From assembly GCF_038148855.1 (NCBI RefSeq), contig NZ_JBBVGR010000009.1:161871-225870 (forward strand): a stretch of 64,000 bases of DNA, read 5' to 3'. The stretch's first letter is position 1; the number at the start of each line of letters is the position of its first letter. Positions 35,992 to 46,081 of the stretch are shown here, piece after piece. The notes below the pieces were generated by a model. It ran no database searches. It was given only the letters and a program-made list of their open reading frames with translations, and was not told the DNA's origin. The stretch comes from Phycobacter sedimenti. GTDB lineage: Bacteria; Pseudomonadota; Alphaproteobacteria; Rhodobacterales; Rhodobacteraceae. The position numbers and the translations under genes were made by a program.

Positions 35992-37458
35992 CTAGTCGCG
36001 GCGCCCCTGAATATGCTTGCGCAGCTTGGAGGGCGCGGCCTTCTTCTTGCCCTTGTAGGGGTTCTGGTCGCCCTGCCCGCGCATGTAAAGACGGATGGGC
36101 GTGCCCGGCATATCGAAATCCTCGCGCAACCCATTGACCAGATAGCGGGTGTAGCTGGCGGGGATCTTGTCGGGGTGCGAACACATGACGACAAACCCCG
36201 GCGGGCGGGTCTTTGCCTGGGTCATGTAGCGCAGCTTGATCCGCTTGCCCTGCGGCGCCGGCGGCGGGTGCTGCTCCAGCATGCCGATGAGCCAGCGATT
36301 TAGCGCGGCCGTGGGCACCCGGCGGTTCCAGACCTCATAGGCGCGCAGGATGGCATCGTGCAGCCGATCAAGCCCCTTGCCAGTCTTGGCGGACACCGTG
36401 ACCAGCGGGGCGCCGCGCAGCTGCGGCAGAAGGCGTGCAAAAGCCTCTTTAAGGGCTTTCAGCTTTTCCTGCTTGTTGTCCTCGACGTCCCATTTGTTGA
36501 CAGCAACGACAACGGCGCGCCCTTCGCGTTCGGCCAGATCCGCGATGCGCAGATCCTGCTGTTCAAAGGGGATCTCCGCATCCAGCAGCACGACCACCAC
36601 CTCTGCGAATTTCACCGCCCGCAAACCATCAGACACGGACAGCTTTTCCAGCTTTTCCTGCACCTTGGCCTTTTTGCGCATGCCAGCGGTATCAAAGATC
36701 CGCATCGGCGTGCCTGCCCAGTCGATCCGCAGCGAAATTGCATCGCGGGTGATCCCGGCCTCGGGACCGGTCAGCAGCCGGTCCTCGCCAAGGATCTTGT
36801 TGATCAGGGTGGACTTGCCCGCATTCGGGCGGCCGACAACGGCCACCTGAAGAGGTTTTTCCGGGGTCGGAACAGGGGCGGCCCGCTCTGCCTCTTCCTC
36901 GCTCAGGTCCTCGTCCACGCTCACATCGGTAACGGGCGCGTGATCCTCAGCGGTCTGCTCGAACTTCTCGGCAATCGGCATCAGTTCGGCATAAAGATCG
37001 TTCATCCCCTCGCCGTGCTCACCGGACAGGCGGATGGGCTCGCCAAGACCCAGTCCATAGGCTTCCAGCACGCCCGCATCGGCGGCAGCCCCTTCTGCCT
37101 TGTTCGCCGCCAGGATCACATGCGCGGATTTGCGGCGCAGGATCTCGGCGAACATCTCGTCCACCGGGGTCACACCCGTGCGCGCGTCGATCATGAACAG
37201 GCAGATGTCGGCCATATCGACCGCACGTTCGGTCAGGCGGCGCATCCGTCCTTCGAGCGAATTGTCGGTGGCATCTTCCAGACCGGCGGTGTCGATCACC
37301 GTGAACCTGAGGTCCCCCAGACGCGCCTCGCCCTCGCGCAGGTCGCGCGTCACCCCCGGCTGGTCGTCGACCAGGGCCAGCTTCTTGCCCACGAGGCGGT
37401 TGAACAGGGTGGACTTGCCCACATTCGGGCGGCCCACGATAGCGAGGGTAAAGGACAT
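35992..37458 (-). CDS. der: ribosome biogenesis GTPase Der (EngA)
   Basis: 488 residues with two GTPase domains in tandem. G domain 1 starts at IVGRPNVGKSTLFN, with NKAE as its G4. G domain 2 starts at VVGRPNAGKSTLIN, with DTAGMRKK and NKWD. The C-terminal KH-like domain ends in a basic Lys-rich tail. It helps assemble the 50S subunit. The ATG at 37456-37458 was preferred to an upstream TTG. It lies 71 bases after the bamB-like gene, in one run with it, as is common in proteobacteria. Confidence 0.95.
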   Translation of the reverse strand: MSFTLAIVGRPNVGKSTLFNRLVGKKLALVDDQPGVTRDLREGEARLGDLRFTVIDTAGLEDATDNSLEGRMRRLTERAVDMADICLFMIDARTGVTPVDEMFAEILRRKSAHVILAANKAEGAAADAGVLEAYGLGLGEPIRLSGEHGEGMNDLYAELMPIAEKFEQTAEDHAPVTDVSVDEDLSEEEAERAAPVPTPEKPLQVAVVGRPNAGKSTLINKILGEDRLLTGPEAGITRDAISLRIDWAGTPMRIFDTAGMRKKAKVQEKLEKLSVSDGLRAVKFAEVVVVLLDAEIPFEQQDLRIADLAEREGRAVVVAVNKWDVEDNKQEKLKALKEAFARLLPQLRGAPLVTVSAKTGKGLDRLHDAILRAYEVWNRRVPTAALNRWLIGMLEQHPPPAPQGKRIKLRYMTQAKTRPPGFVVMCSHPDKIPASYTRYLVNGLREDFDMPGTPIRLYMRGQGDQNPYKGKKKAAPSKLRKHIQGRRD

Positions 37459-37529
37459 CGTACCAACTTTTTGCGATTCAGACGCGCCCAATAGCGCATC
37501 TGGTGCCTTTGGGAAAGGGTTGTTCGCCT

Positions 37530-38864
37530 TTACCGGAAAGCGAGCAGATCCCCCTTGGAGGAAACCACATAAAGCGTTTTGCCTGCAACAACCGGCTCTG
37601 TCGTGGCCCCTCCGGGCACCTCGACCGTGCGCGCCAGGCTGCCGTCACGCGGATCGAACTGGCGAATCTGCCCGTCGTTGGAGGCAACGATCACCTGCCC
37701 TCCGGCAACGATCGGGCCGTAATGTGCAACCACCTCGCCCCGTTTGCCGGGCTTGTCCTTGAGATAGCCGGGCAGATCCACCGCCCATATAACGGCGCCG
37801 CTGGCCGCATCGAGACGCAGCAGCTGATTGCGGTCACTGATCTGGAACAGGCTGCCGCCGACAGGCCAGACGGGGCCAATTGCCCCTTCGTTCGCGGTCC
37901 AGATACGGTCACCGTTGTCGGTGTCGATGGCCACGGTGCGCCCGGAGTGGTTGCCGACAAAGGCGCGCTTGCCCACCACGACAGGCGAGCCCGTCACATC
38001 GCTGATCCGCGCCAGAGTGGTGCCGACCCGTTGACCGGCAACCGAGGCATTCCAGCGCCGCACGCCGCCCCGTTTGAAGCTGGCCACCAGATCACCGGAG
38101 CCGAATGCAAAGATCACATAGTCCCCCGCAACCACGGGTGCTGGCGCGCCCAGAACGTTCGAGGGGCTCGGGGCGCCTTCCACCTGCCAGGCGATCCGGC
38201 CATCAGAGGTATGCACGGCCCAGCCGGTGTCATCCCCGGCCACGAGATAGACCAGACCATCGCGCACGATGGGTTCGCCCGATCCGGTCGCCTCCAGTTC
38301 CTGACGCCAGATCTGCTTGCCGCTGGTCGCATCCAGAGCAGTCAGAAGCCCATAACCGGAGGAGATATACAGCACACCCTTGTCGTAGGCCATGCCGCCA
38401 CCAGTCGCCTGACCGCCCCCCTCACGGGAGGGGATCAGGTCCGCTTGCCACAGAACCTGACCGGACGGGGAGACCGCCGACACCTGCGCGCCGCTGTCGA
38501 GCGTGTAGATCCGACCATCTGCCACCACGGGGCGCGCCGTAATCCGCTGGCGACGTCCATCGCCCTGCCCGATCGGGGTCGCCCAGGCCAGCTGTGGGGC
38601 AGCACTCAGGGCAGGATGCGCGGTGCGCTGCGCCTGCAGGCCGTGGGTCTGCGCCCATGACGCATTCACGGTCTGATTTGGCAGAGAGATCGGCTTTGAC
38701 TGATTTACAATCTCCGTCTTGGCATCGGCGCGGATATCCTCACGCTGACCTTGCAGGATGATCTCGGGTTCGGTGCAGGCTGTCAGAACAGTTGCAAGGG
38801 CCGTGCCACAGATCAGCGCCCGCCAGCGCATCTTGGCACCAAAAAAGAAATTAGCTGACGTCAT
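37530..38864 (-). CDS. bamB: outer membrane assembly factor BamB-like PQQ beta-propeller lipoprotein
   Basis: 444 residues. A signal peptide with lipobox LTAC predicts a lipoprotein. The rest is an eight-bladed propeller of PQQ repeats (GRIYTLDSGAQVSAVSPSGQ; GLLTALDATSGKQIWRQEL; GQIRQFDPRDGS). BamB helps fold outer membrane beta-barrels. The neighbours, a YfgM-type TPR protein upstream and der downstream, match the yfgM-bamB-der order of other proteobacteria. The start could also be the ATG at 38829-38831, which gives a shorter signal peptide. Confidence 0.88.
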   Translation of the reverse strand: MTSANFFFGAKMRWRALICGTALATVLTACTEPEIILQGQREDIRADAKTEIVNQSKPISLPNQTVNASWAQTHGLQAQRTAHPALSAAPQLAWATPIGQGDGRRQRITARPVVADGRIYTLDSGAQVSAVSPSGQVLWQADLIPSREGGGQATGGGMAYDKGVLYISSGYGLLTALDATSGKQIWRQELEATGSGEPIVRDGLVYLVAGDDTGWAVHTSDGRIAWQVEGAPSPSNVLGAPAPVVAGDYVIFAFGSGDLVASFKRGGVRRWNASVAGQRVGTTLARISDVTGSPVVVGKRAFVGNHSGRTVAIDTDNGDRIWTANEGAIGPVWPVGGSLFQISDRNQLLRLDAASGAVIWAVDLPGYLKDKPGKRGEVVAHYGPIVAGGQVIVASNDGQIRQFDPRDGSLARTVEVPGGATTEPVVAGKTLYVVSSKGDLLAFR

Positions 38865-38928
38865 AGTCCTGCCCCGCATGTCCTGTTAAGACCGCGCAGC
38901 TTTCGCACGGTCGGCCTTCTCTTTCGGC

Positions 38929-39600
38929 TCACCCGTCAGACGCTTCGGTCCCATCCGGATTTCCACCAAGAGCGACAATCACTTGAGTTGCCCTGTCTTT
39001 CAAGTCCCGACTGACCGTGGCATCGGCAACAATCGCCTGCAGGCGCCGGATGGCCGCCTCCGGATCACCCTCTTCCACCTCCAGCAGGGCAAGCTGCTCG
39101 GAGGCCAGAAGCGCGAGCGGAGCGCCGGGTTGTGCAAGCGCTTCATACTGGATCCTGCGATCGGACACCCCAAGTGTATCCGCTTGCAGGGCCAAGGCCT
39201 TGAAGCTGGCAATGTGACGGTAGATCAGCTCCAGATCACCGGTCGCGGCGACCTCGGACAGCAAGGCAACGGCCCCCTCCGCGTCACCCGCTTCGGCCAG
39301 GGCTCCGGCCTGCATCATCTTGGCAATCGCCGCGCCCGTCTCGGTGTTGGCAGAAACCGAGGCCAATGCGGCGGCGCGCTCTTCGGGCGCATCCGCAGCA
39401 AGCGCCGCAACAATGGCATCACCAAGGTCCTGCGCCGCCGCCTGTTGCTGGCCCATCTTGTATTCCCGCCAGGCCGCTCCGCCGACGATCAGCACCACGG
39501 CCAGACCACCAACCCAGCCATATCTCTTGAGCATCAGGAACAAGCGGTCGCGGCGGACCTCTTCTGTCACCTCGTCGATAAAACTGTCGGTATCGCTCAT
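38929..39600 (-). CDS. YfgM-type tetratricopeptide membrane protein
   Basis: 223 residues. One membrane helix (YGWVGGLAVVLIVGGAAW, about 27-44) follows a short acidic, basic-ended cytosolic part (DSFIDEVTEEVRRDRL). The periplasmic part has TPR_21-type helical repeats (AGALAEAGDAEGAVALLSEVAA). YfgM interacts with the Sec translocon and periplasmic chaperones in E. coli. The position before bamB and der supports the assignment. The ATG at 39598-39600 precedes the conserved SDTDSFIDEV. Confidence 0.85.
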   Translation of the reverse strand: MSDTDSFIDEVTEEVRRDRLFLMLKRYGWVGGLAVVLIVGGAAWREYKMGQQQAAAQDLGDAIVAALAADAPEERAAALASVSANTETGAAIAKMMQAGALAEAGDAEGAVALLSEVAATGDLELIYRHIASFKALALQADTLGVSDRRIQYEALAQPGAPLALLASEQLALLEVEEGDPEAAIRRLQAIVADATVSRDLKDRATQVIVALGGNPDGTEASDG

Positions 39601-39868
39601 GAAAATGTCCCTGGTCAGCCCGGTCTTGGCCGGCATGTTGTGCTTTGCTGCTTCTCATATCGTGCCTTTGGGGCCAAGCCAAGAGCCGCCATGGCGTTCA
39701 TTCCTGCCGCAACTCGGAACGAAAGCGAAAAATATGAAATGAACCGCTTTGTTTAGTATGGACAATGACTACATGATATTTATGTCTTTGCCCGGGTGTC
39801 TGGCGGAACCCTCTTGAAAAGCCCGATCTTTGGTCGGAATACGCTCATTTCCTTGAGAAAGGCCCGAA

Positions 39869-41122
39869 ATGCGTTTGATACCCCTATTGACTGCAATCGC
39901 GGTGACTGTCGGACTATATTTTCTCGTCTTTGAACGGGACGATCTTTTTGCATTTGCCCGCGGCGGAACCGCCAGTGACGCCGCCGCGCCTCCCCCTGCT
40001 GAACCCGCAGCGGACACACAAGGCGCCGCCCCCGAGGCACCGGTCAAGAACCGCATTGGTGTCGTGGCCCTGCGCAGTCAGGCACGCCCGCTTGACAGCG
40101 CCGTGATCCTGCGCGGACAGACACAGGCCGCGCGCCAGGTCGAGGTGCGCGCAGAAACCACCTCGACTGTCATCTCCGAACCTTTGCGCAAAGGGGCTCA
40201 GGTCAAGACAGGTGATCTTCTGTGTGAGCTGGACCCCGGAACGCGCCATGCCGCCCATCAGGAGGCCAAGGCCCGCCTGACCGAGGCGAAAGCCCGTGCG
40301 CCGGAGGCCGAAGCCCGCCTTGAAGAAGCGCAGGCACGCCTGCATGAAGCCCAGATCAACCTGGTGGCCGCGCAGAAGCTTTCCGAAGGGGGCTATGCCT
40401 CCGAAACCCGCCTGGCGGCCGCAGAGGCGACAGAACGGTCTGCGGTGGCCGGAGTTGAAACGGCTAAGAGCGGCCTGGAAACCGCCCGCGCCGGGATCGA
40501 ATCCGCCCAGGCCGCCGTTGCCGCCGCCGCCAAGGAGATCTCGCGCCTGACCATCACCGCGCCCTTTGACGGCCTTCTGGAAAGCGACACGGCCGAAGTC
40601 GGCAGCCTGATGCAGCCCGGCAGCCTCTGCGCCACGGTGATTCAGCTCGACACGATCAAACTGGTCGGCTTTGTTCCGGAAACCGAGGTCAACCGGGTCG
40701 AGCTTGGCGCCCTTGCCGGTGCCGAACTGGCCAACGGCATGCGCGTTCAGGGCCAGGTGACCTTTGTCAGCCGCTCGGCCGATCCCACCACCCGCACATT
40801 CGAGGTGGAGATCGTCGTCGATAACAGCGACCTCAGGATCCGGGACGGTCAGACGGCGGACATTGCCATCTCGGCCGAAGGCACCAGGGCCCACAAGCTG
40901 CCGCAATCCGCGCTGACGCTCAACAACGAGGGCCGCCTTGGCGTGCGCATCGTGCGCGACGACCAGACTGCAGGATTCGCGCTGATCGAGCTGCTGCGTG
41001 ACACCGCCGACGGGGTCTGGGTTGCGGGCCTGCCGGACGAGGCCGATGTGATCGTCGTCGGACAGGACTTCGTGACCGAAGGCGTCGCCGTTGATCCCAG
41101 CTACCGGGAGCCCGGCCAATGA
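39869..41122 (+). CDS. RND efflux system periplasmic adaptor subunit
   Basis: 417 residues. N-terminal signal anchor (LIPLLTAIAVTVGLYFLVF). A Pro/Ala-rich linker leads to the barrel-sandwich hybrid (VEVRAETTSTVISEPLRKG) and a long coiled-coil hairpin (about 125-225) rich in Ala/Glu. The beta-barrel follows (TITAPFDGLLESDTAEVGSLM). It links the inner membrane pump to an outer membrane channel. Its stop overlaps the pump start (ATGA). No outer membrane factor gene is adjacent, so a TolC made elsewhere is probably used. Confidence 0.9.
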   Translation: MRLIPLLTAIAVTVGLYFLVFERDDLFAFARGGTASDAAAPPPAEPAADTQGAAPEAPVKNRIGVVALRSQARPLDSAVILRGQTQAARQVEVRAETTSTVISEPLRKGAQVKTGDLLCELDPGTRHAAHQEAKARLTEAKARAPEAEARLEEAQARLHEAQINLVAAQKLSEGGYASETRLAAAEATERSAVAGVETAKSGLETARAGIESAQAAVAAAAKEISRLTITAPFDGLLESDTAEVGSLMQPGSLCATVIQLDTIKLVGFVPETEVNRVELGALAGAELANGMRVQGQVTFVSRSADPTTRTFEVEIVVDNSDLRIRDGQTADIAISAEGTRAHKLPQSALTLNNEGRLGVRIVRDDQTAGFALIELLRDTADGVWVAGLPDEADVIVVGQDFVTEGVAVDPSYREPGQ

Positions 41123-44100
41123 TCGGAATCGTCTCATGGGCCGCAGACCGCGCCCGCATGGTCCTGGCGTTCATCCTAATCTCGCTCCTTGTGGGCGGGT
41201 TTGCCTATGTCAGCCTTCCCAAGGAGGGCGAGCCTGACATCGACATCCCGATGCTGCATGTCTCGGTGCAGTTTCCCGGCATCTCTGCTGAAGACAGCGA
41301 GAGCCTGCTGATCAAGCCGATGGAATCCGAGCTGGTCGACCTTGACGGGCTGAAGGAGATGACTTCGACGGCGGCAGAGAACTATGCCGGGGTCCTGCTG
41401 GAATTCGACTTTGGCTGGGACAAGAGCGCAACCATCGCCGATGTGCGCGATGCCATGAACTCGGCCCAGGCGGATTTTCCCGATGGCGCCGAACAATACG
41501 CAATCACCGAGATCAACTTCTCCGAGTTTCCCATTGTCATCGTGAACCTCTCTGGCGATGTGCCAGAGCGTACGATGGCGCGGGTGGCAAAGCAGCTGCA
41601 GGACGACATCGAAGCCCTGGATGCGGTGCTTGAGGCGCCCATTGCAGGCAACCGCGATGAAATGGTCGAGGTGGTGATCGACCCCTTGCGCCTTGAATCC
41701 TACAACGTGACCGCGCTTGAACTGATCACCGTGGTTCAGAACAACAACCAGCTGATCGCGGCGGGCGAGGTTGAGACCTCGCAAGGGACCTTCTCGATCA
41801 AGATCCCGTCATCCTTTGACGACGTGCGCGACATCTACGCCCTGCCGATCAAGACCAATGGCGACCGGGTGGTGAAACTGGGCGAGCTGGCGCAGATCAA
41901 CTACACCTTCGAAGACCGCAAGGGCACCGCGCGCTTTGAGGGAGAGGACACGGTCGCCCTGCAGGTGGTGAAGCGCAAGGGCTACAACCTGATCGACACC
42001 GTGGATCAGGTGAAAGAGACCCTGGCCAAGGCGCAGGAGAAATGGCCACCAGAGCTGCGCGCGGCCATCTCGGTCGGCACCTCCAACGACCAGAGCCGCG
42101 TGGTGGGATCCATGGTCAGCCAGCTGGAAGGGTCAGTCCTGACAGCGATTGCGCTGGTGATGATCGTGGTGCTGTCCTCGCTGGGCAGCCGTGCGGCGCT
42201 GCTGGTGGGGTTTGCGATCCCGACCTCCTTCCTTCTGTGTTTCGCCCTTCTGGCACTGATGGGGATTTCCGTCTCCAACATCGTCATGTTCGGTCTGATC
42301 CTGGCCGTCGGCATGCTGGTGGATGGCGCCATCGTGGTGGTCGAATATGCCGACAAGCGCATCAAGGAGGGCACTGGCCCGATGCACGCCTATGTGGAGG
42401 CGGCGCAGCGGATGTTCTGGCCGGTGGTGTCTTCGACCGCGACGACGCTCTGCGCCTTTCTGCCAATGCTGTTCTGGCCCGGCGTTCCGGGTGAGTTCAT
42501 GGGCATGCTGCCGGTGACCTTGATCTTCGTCCTGTCCGCCTCGCTGGTGGTGGCGCTGGTCTACCTGCCCGTCATGGGCGGGGTTTCGGGGCGCATCAGC
42601 CGCGTCTTCGAGGGCACTTCGAGCGGGCTGCGCGCGGTTCTGCCCTGGTGGCCGGTCCGCGCCCTGCTGGTGCCCCCTGCGATCTGGGGCATGTTCGGCG
42701 GCGCGATGCAGATGCTGAACCCGGCCTACCTGCTGCCGGAACAGGCGGCCGCTGCCATGCCAGCCGCCCTGCCCGCCATCCTTGGCGCTCTGGTGTTTAC
42801 ACTCTCGGCCTTTTCAGCCTCCATCACGCTGGGCGCGGCGCGGATCGAGCGCAAGCCGAAATCCGTTTCTGCAGGCTACCGCCATACCCCCTTCGGCTAT
42901 GTCATCAAGTTCATCGCGGGCAACCCGATCATGCCGCTGGTGACGGTTGTTGCCGTCGTGATCGGCATCTCCAGCGTGTTCAAGATGTATGGCGAGAACA
43001 ACCTCGGCGTCGAATTCTTCGTGGACTCCGAGCCCGAACAGGCAACCGCATTCGTGCGGGCGCGGGGCAATATCGCGCTCGAAGAAAAGGACGAAATGGT
43101 CCGCCAGGCCGAAGAGGTCATCCAGGCGCACCCGGCGGTGATCAATGTCTTCTCCTTCGCGGGCGAAGGCGGGCTGGACACCGGTGGCCCCGGCGGCGGG
43201 CAGTCGCCGCAGGATACCATCGGTCAGGTCCAGTTCGAGATCATCCCCTGGGAAGACCGCCCCAAACAGACCGAAACCTGGTTCTTCGGCCTCTTGACGC
43301 GGGAGGTCACCGCCACCGCCTTTGACGGCAACACGGTGCTGGATGAACTGAATGCCGAGCTGGTGAAGCTTCCGGGCTTCATCACGGAACTCAATGCGCT
43401 GGAGCAGGGTCCCGGCTCGGGCAAGCCCATCCACCTGCGCATCAAGGGCGACGGCTGGGAAGATCTGACAGCCGCCACCGAAACCGCGCGGGCGCATTTC
43501 GACGCCATGCCCGGCCTCACTCTGGTGGAGGACACCCTGCCGCTGCCCGGCATCGACTGGCAGATCGACGTGGATGTGGAAAAGGCGGGCCGCTACGGCG
43601 CCGATGTGGCCATCGTGGGCGCCATGGTACAGCTGGTGACCCGCGGCATTCTGCTGGACACCATGCGGGTGGATAGTTCCGACGAGGAGATCGAGATCCG
43701 CGTGCGGCTGCCGGACGAAGACCGGGTTCTGTCGACGCTGGATACCCTGAAGGTGCGCACCGAAGACGGCCTTGTGCCGCTCAGTAACTTCATCACCCGC
43801 AAGCCGGTGCCCAAGCTGGCCAAGATCAGCCGCGTGCAGCAACAGCGGTATTATGATGTGAAGGCAGATTTTGAACCGGGCCTGAGCAAGATCGTGGCAG
43901 CAGATCCCGATAGCGGAGAAGACCGGATCCTCGCGCTGGTCAAATCCGCGCCGGATGGGACACAGGGTGAATACACGGGTCCGAATGGTCAGCAGTTCAT
44001 CCTGTTCGCGCTTGATCAGGCTGAAACGTCGAGCGCCGTGGAAACTGCTTTGGAAAATGGCGCGCGGATTGCTCCGGTAAACGCCAACGAACGGCTTGCC

Positions 44101-44919
44101 GAGATCACCAAGTGGCTGAACGAAAGCGATCCCTTCCCCAGTTCCATCACCTGGGAATGGACCGGCGATCAGGAGGAGCAGGAGGAAAGCGGCGCCTTCC
44201 TGTCCAAGGCCTTTGCCGGGGCGCTTGGGCTGATGTTCGTGATCCTCTTGGCGCAGTTCAACAGCTTCTACAATTCGGCGCTGGTGCTGCTGGCGGTGGT
44301 TCTCTCCACCACGGGGGTGCTGATCGGCATGATGGTGATGCAGCAGCCGTTCTCGATCATCATGACCGGCACCGGCATCGTCGCGCTGGCGGGGATCGTT
44401 GTGAACAACAACATCGTTCTGATCGATACCTATCAGGAATATAGCCAGCACATGCCCCGGATCGAGGCGATCATCCGCACCGCCGAGGCGCGCATCCGCC
44501 CGGTGCTGCTGACCACGGTGACCACAATGGCGGGCCTTGCCCCGATGATGTTCGGCATCAGCCTCGACTTCATCAACGGCGGCTATTCCATCGACAGCCC
44601 CACCGCACTCTGGTGGAAACAGCTGGCCACCGCCGTGGTCTTCGGCCTTGGCATCGCGACCGTTCTGACACTGGTGGTGACGCCCTCGCTGCTGTCGATC
44701 CGGGTCTGGCTCTCGACCTACGTGTCCTGGATGGGCCGCCTTCTGGCGCGCCTGACCGGCGGGCGCTCCAGCCGGATCGCCCAGGACATGCGCCTTGCGA
44801 AAAAGGCCCGCAAGCTGCCCACGACCGAGCTCCTTTGGGATGAACTGACCGGATCGGAGGCAGAAGCCAAATGGAATGCCAAACCGGACGGGACGACGCC
44901 CCTTCGCGCGGCCGAGTAG
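41119..44919 (+). CDS. RND efflux pump permease, unusually long
   Basis: 1266 residues against about 1020-1060 for common HAE-1/CzcA pumps. Conserved parts include the TM4 proton-relay region GLILAVGMLVDGAIVVVEYA and the late helices GIVALAGIVVNNNIVLIDTY. Between the two halves there is an insertion of roughly 60-90 residues (about 500-585) with one or two extra hydrophobic helices (VPPAIWGMFGGAMQML; LPAILGALVFTLSAFSASITL). Additional length lies in the second porter loop and in a charged C-terminal tail. Substrate unknown; drugs or lipids are possible. Confidence 0.9.
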   Translation: MIGIVSWAADRARMVLAFILISLLVGGFAYVSLPKEGEPDIDIPMLHVSVQFPGISAEDSESLLIKPMESELVDLDGLKEMTSTAAENYAGVLLEFDFGWDKSATIADVRDAMNSAQADFPDGAEQYAITEINFSEFPIVIVNLSGDVPERTMARVAKQLQDDIEALDAVLEAPIAGNRDEMVEVVIDPLRLESYNVTALELITVVQNNNQLIAAGEVETSQGTFSIKIPSSFDDVRDIYALPIKTNGDRVVKLGELAQINYTFEDRKGTARFEGEDTVALQVVKRKGYNLIDTVDQVKETLAKAQEKWPPELRAAISVGTSNDQSRVVGSMVSQLEGSVLTAIALVMIVVLSSLGSRAALLVGFAIPTSFLLCFALLALMGISVSNIVMFGLILAVGMLVDGAIVVVEYADKRIKEGTGPMHAYVEAAQRMFWPVVSSTATTLCAFLPMLFWPGVPGEFMGMLPVTLIFVLSASLVVALVYLPVMGGVSGRISRVFEGTSSGLRAVLPWWPVRALLVPPAIWGMFGGAMQMLNPAYLLPEQAAAAMPAALPAILGALVFTLSAFSASITLGAARIERKPKSVSAGYRHTPFGYVIKFIAGNPIMPLVTVVAVVIGISSVFKMYGENNLGVEFFVDSEPEQATAFVRARGNIALEEKDEMVRQAEEVIQAHPAVINVFSFAGEGGLDTGGPGGGQSPQDTIGQVQFEIIPWEDRPKQTETWFFGLLTREVTATAFDGNTVLDELNAELVKLPGFITELNALEQGPGSGKPIHLRIKGDGWEDLTAATETARAHFDAMPGLTLVEDTLPLPGIDWQIDVDVEKAGRYGADVAIVGAMVQLVTRGILLDTMRVDSSDEEIEIRVRLPDEDRVLSTLDTLKVRTEDGLVPLSNFITRKPVPKLAKISRVQQQRYYDVKADFEPGLSKIVAADPDSGEDRILALVKSAPDGTQGEYTGPNGQQFILFALDQAETSSAVETALENGARIAPVNANERLAEITKWLNESDPFPSSITWEWTGDQEEQEESGAFLSKAFAGALGLMFVILLAQFNSFYNSALVLLAVVLSTTGVLIGMMVMQQPFSIIMTGTGIVALAGIVVNNNIVLIDTYQEYSQHMPRIEAIIRTAEARIRPVLLTTVTTMAGLAPMMFGISLDFINGGYSIDSPTALWWKQLATAVVFGLGIATVLTLVVTPSLLSIRVWLSTYVSWMGRLLARLTGGRSSRIAQDMRLAKKARKLPTTELLWDELTGSEAEAKWNAKPDGTTPLRAAE

Positions 44920-44943
44920 TCAGCCACAGCCAGCAGACACGAC

Positions 44944-44974
44944 AGGCCCCGCCCCAAAGCGGGGCCTTTCTTTT
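44944..44974 (+). terminator. intrinsic terminator of the RND operon
   Basis: The stem AGGCCCCGC / GCGGGGCCT encloses a six-base loop and is followed by TTCTTTT. It starts about 25 bases after the pump stop codon and ends 8 bases before the convergent gene. Confidence 0.88.
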
Positions 44975-44981
44975 GAGCGGC

Positions 44982-46058
44982 TCACGGCAGCGCGGTTTGA
45001 TCGGCGTCGACCTGTGCGATCTTTTCCTCCGCGCGCTCCACCTCGCGGGGGTTGGCTTCGGGTTCGGGATGCAGGCCGCGCGCCCGCGGCGTATGCTGCA
45101 GCACCGCCTCGATCGGGAAATGGTCCGAGCCGATGTGCCCCAGCCGCCGGATACCCACCAGCGTGAAATCGCCCGAACAGAACACATGATCGAGCGGCCA
45201 ACGCAGCAAGGGGTAACCCGCATGAAAGGTGCTGAACAACCCGCGCCCGATACGCGGATCCAGCAGCCCGCTCATCTTCTGGAACAGCCGTGTCGAGGCC
45301 GACCAGGCCACATCGTTGAGATCGCCCATGACCACGACCGGCCCGGCGCGTGCATCCAGCTCCCGTGCGACCAGCAGCAGCTCTCCGTCGCGCTCGGCAG
45401 AGGTGGGATTTTCCGTCGGGCTGGGCGGCGCCGGATGCAGGCAATGAAGCCGCACCCCTGTGCCCGAAGGCAACACGACATCCGCGTGGATCGACGGCAC
45501 GCCCTCTTCGACGAGATAGGCGATGCGCGCATCCACCAGCTCGAGGCGGGAATAAAGGTGCATGCCATATAGATTGCCGAGTGGCTTTTTGACCGCGAAA
45601 GGATAGTCCTTTTCGATTGGTTTCAGCTGATCCTCCCACCAGTCATCGGTCTCTAGCGTCAGCACAAGGTCGGGCGCGCGCGCACGGATCAGATCAACAA
45701 GCGCTCCGGCATTGCGGTTCGTCATCAGAACATTGGCCACCAGCACATGCAGCTGATCCTGGGGCCGCGACTGGCGCGCGGTCTGGATCTGGTGGGGAAA
45801 CAGAACCGTGTAGGGCAGGATGCGCGACAGTTGAAACACCGTGCAGCCCAGCAGAACACCCGGAAGCACAAGCCCCCAGCCCGAAGGCCAGCCGAACATC
45901 CAAAGAGCAAGCGCCAGGGCGCACCCTGTGATCGCAGCGATCTGCACGGCAGGAAACTCAAAGGCGCGCACCCACCAGCCCTCGTGCCGCCAGAGCGGCA
46001 GCAGCGTCAGCAGGGGCACCGCACAAAGACCAATGTAGAGGCTCCAGGTCAGATCCAT
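44982..46058 (-). CDS. endonuclease/exonuclease/phosphatase family membrane protein
   Basis: 358 residues. Three N-terminal membrane helices (about 3-18, 35-54, 58-80) precede an EEP catalytic domain. It shows VLVANVLMTNRNAG (Asn), LTLETDDWW (Glu), VVMGDLNDVAW (Asp/Asn) and IGSDHFPI (Asp/His). The domain may face either side of the membrane. Relatives act as phosphodiesterases or nucleases; the substrate is unknown. The ATG at 46056-46058 begins the first helix. It is separated by 23 bases from the ABC exporter gene upstream and may be cotranscribed with it. Confidence 0.82.
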   Translation of the reverse strand: MDLTWSLYIGLCAVPLLTLLPLWRHEGWWVRAFEFPAVQIAAITGCALALALWMFGWPSGWGLVLPGVLLGCTVFQLSRILPYTVLFPHQIQTARQSRPQDQLHVLVANVLMTNRNAGALVDLIRARAPDLVLTLETDDWWEDQLKPIEKDYPFAVKKPLGNLYGMHLYSRLELVDARIAYLVEEGVPSIHADVVLPSGTGVRLHCLHPAPPSPTENPTSAERDGELLLVARELDARAGPVVVMGDLNDVAWSASTRLFQKMSGLLDPRIGRGLFSTFHAGYPLLRWPLDHVFCSGDFTLVGIRRLGHIGSDHFPIEAVLQHTPRARGLHPEPEANPREVERAEEKIAQVDADQTALP

Positions 46059-46081
46059 ATCATGCCCTTTGGCGCCGCACG

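Noticed and set aside
42814..44451. 545-codon minus-strand frame inside the RND pump
   Set aside because: His/Asp/Gln-rich shadow of a membrane protein gene, without a ribosome site.
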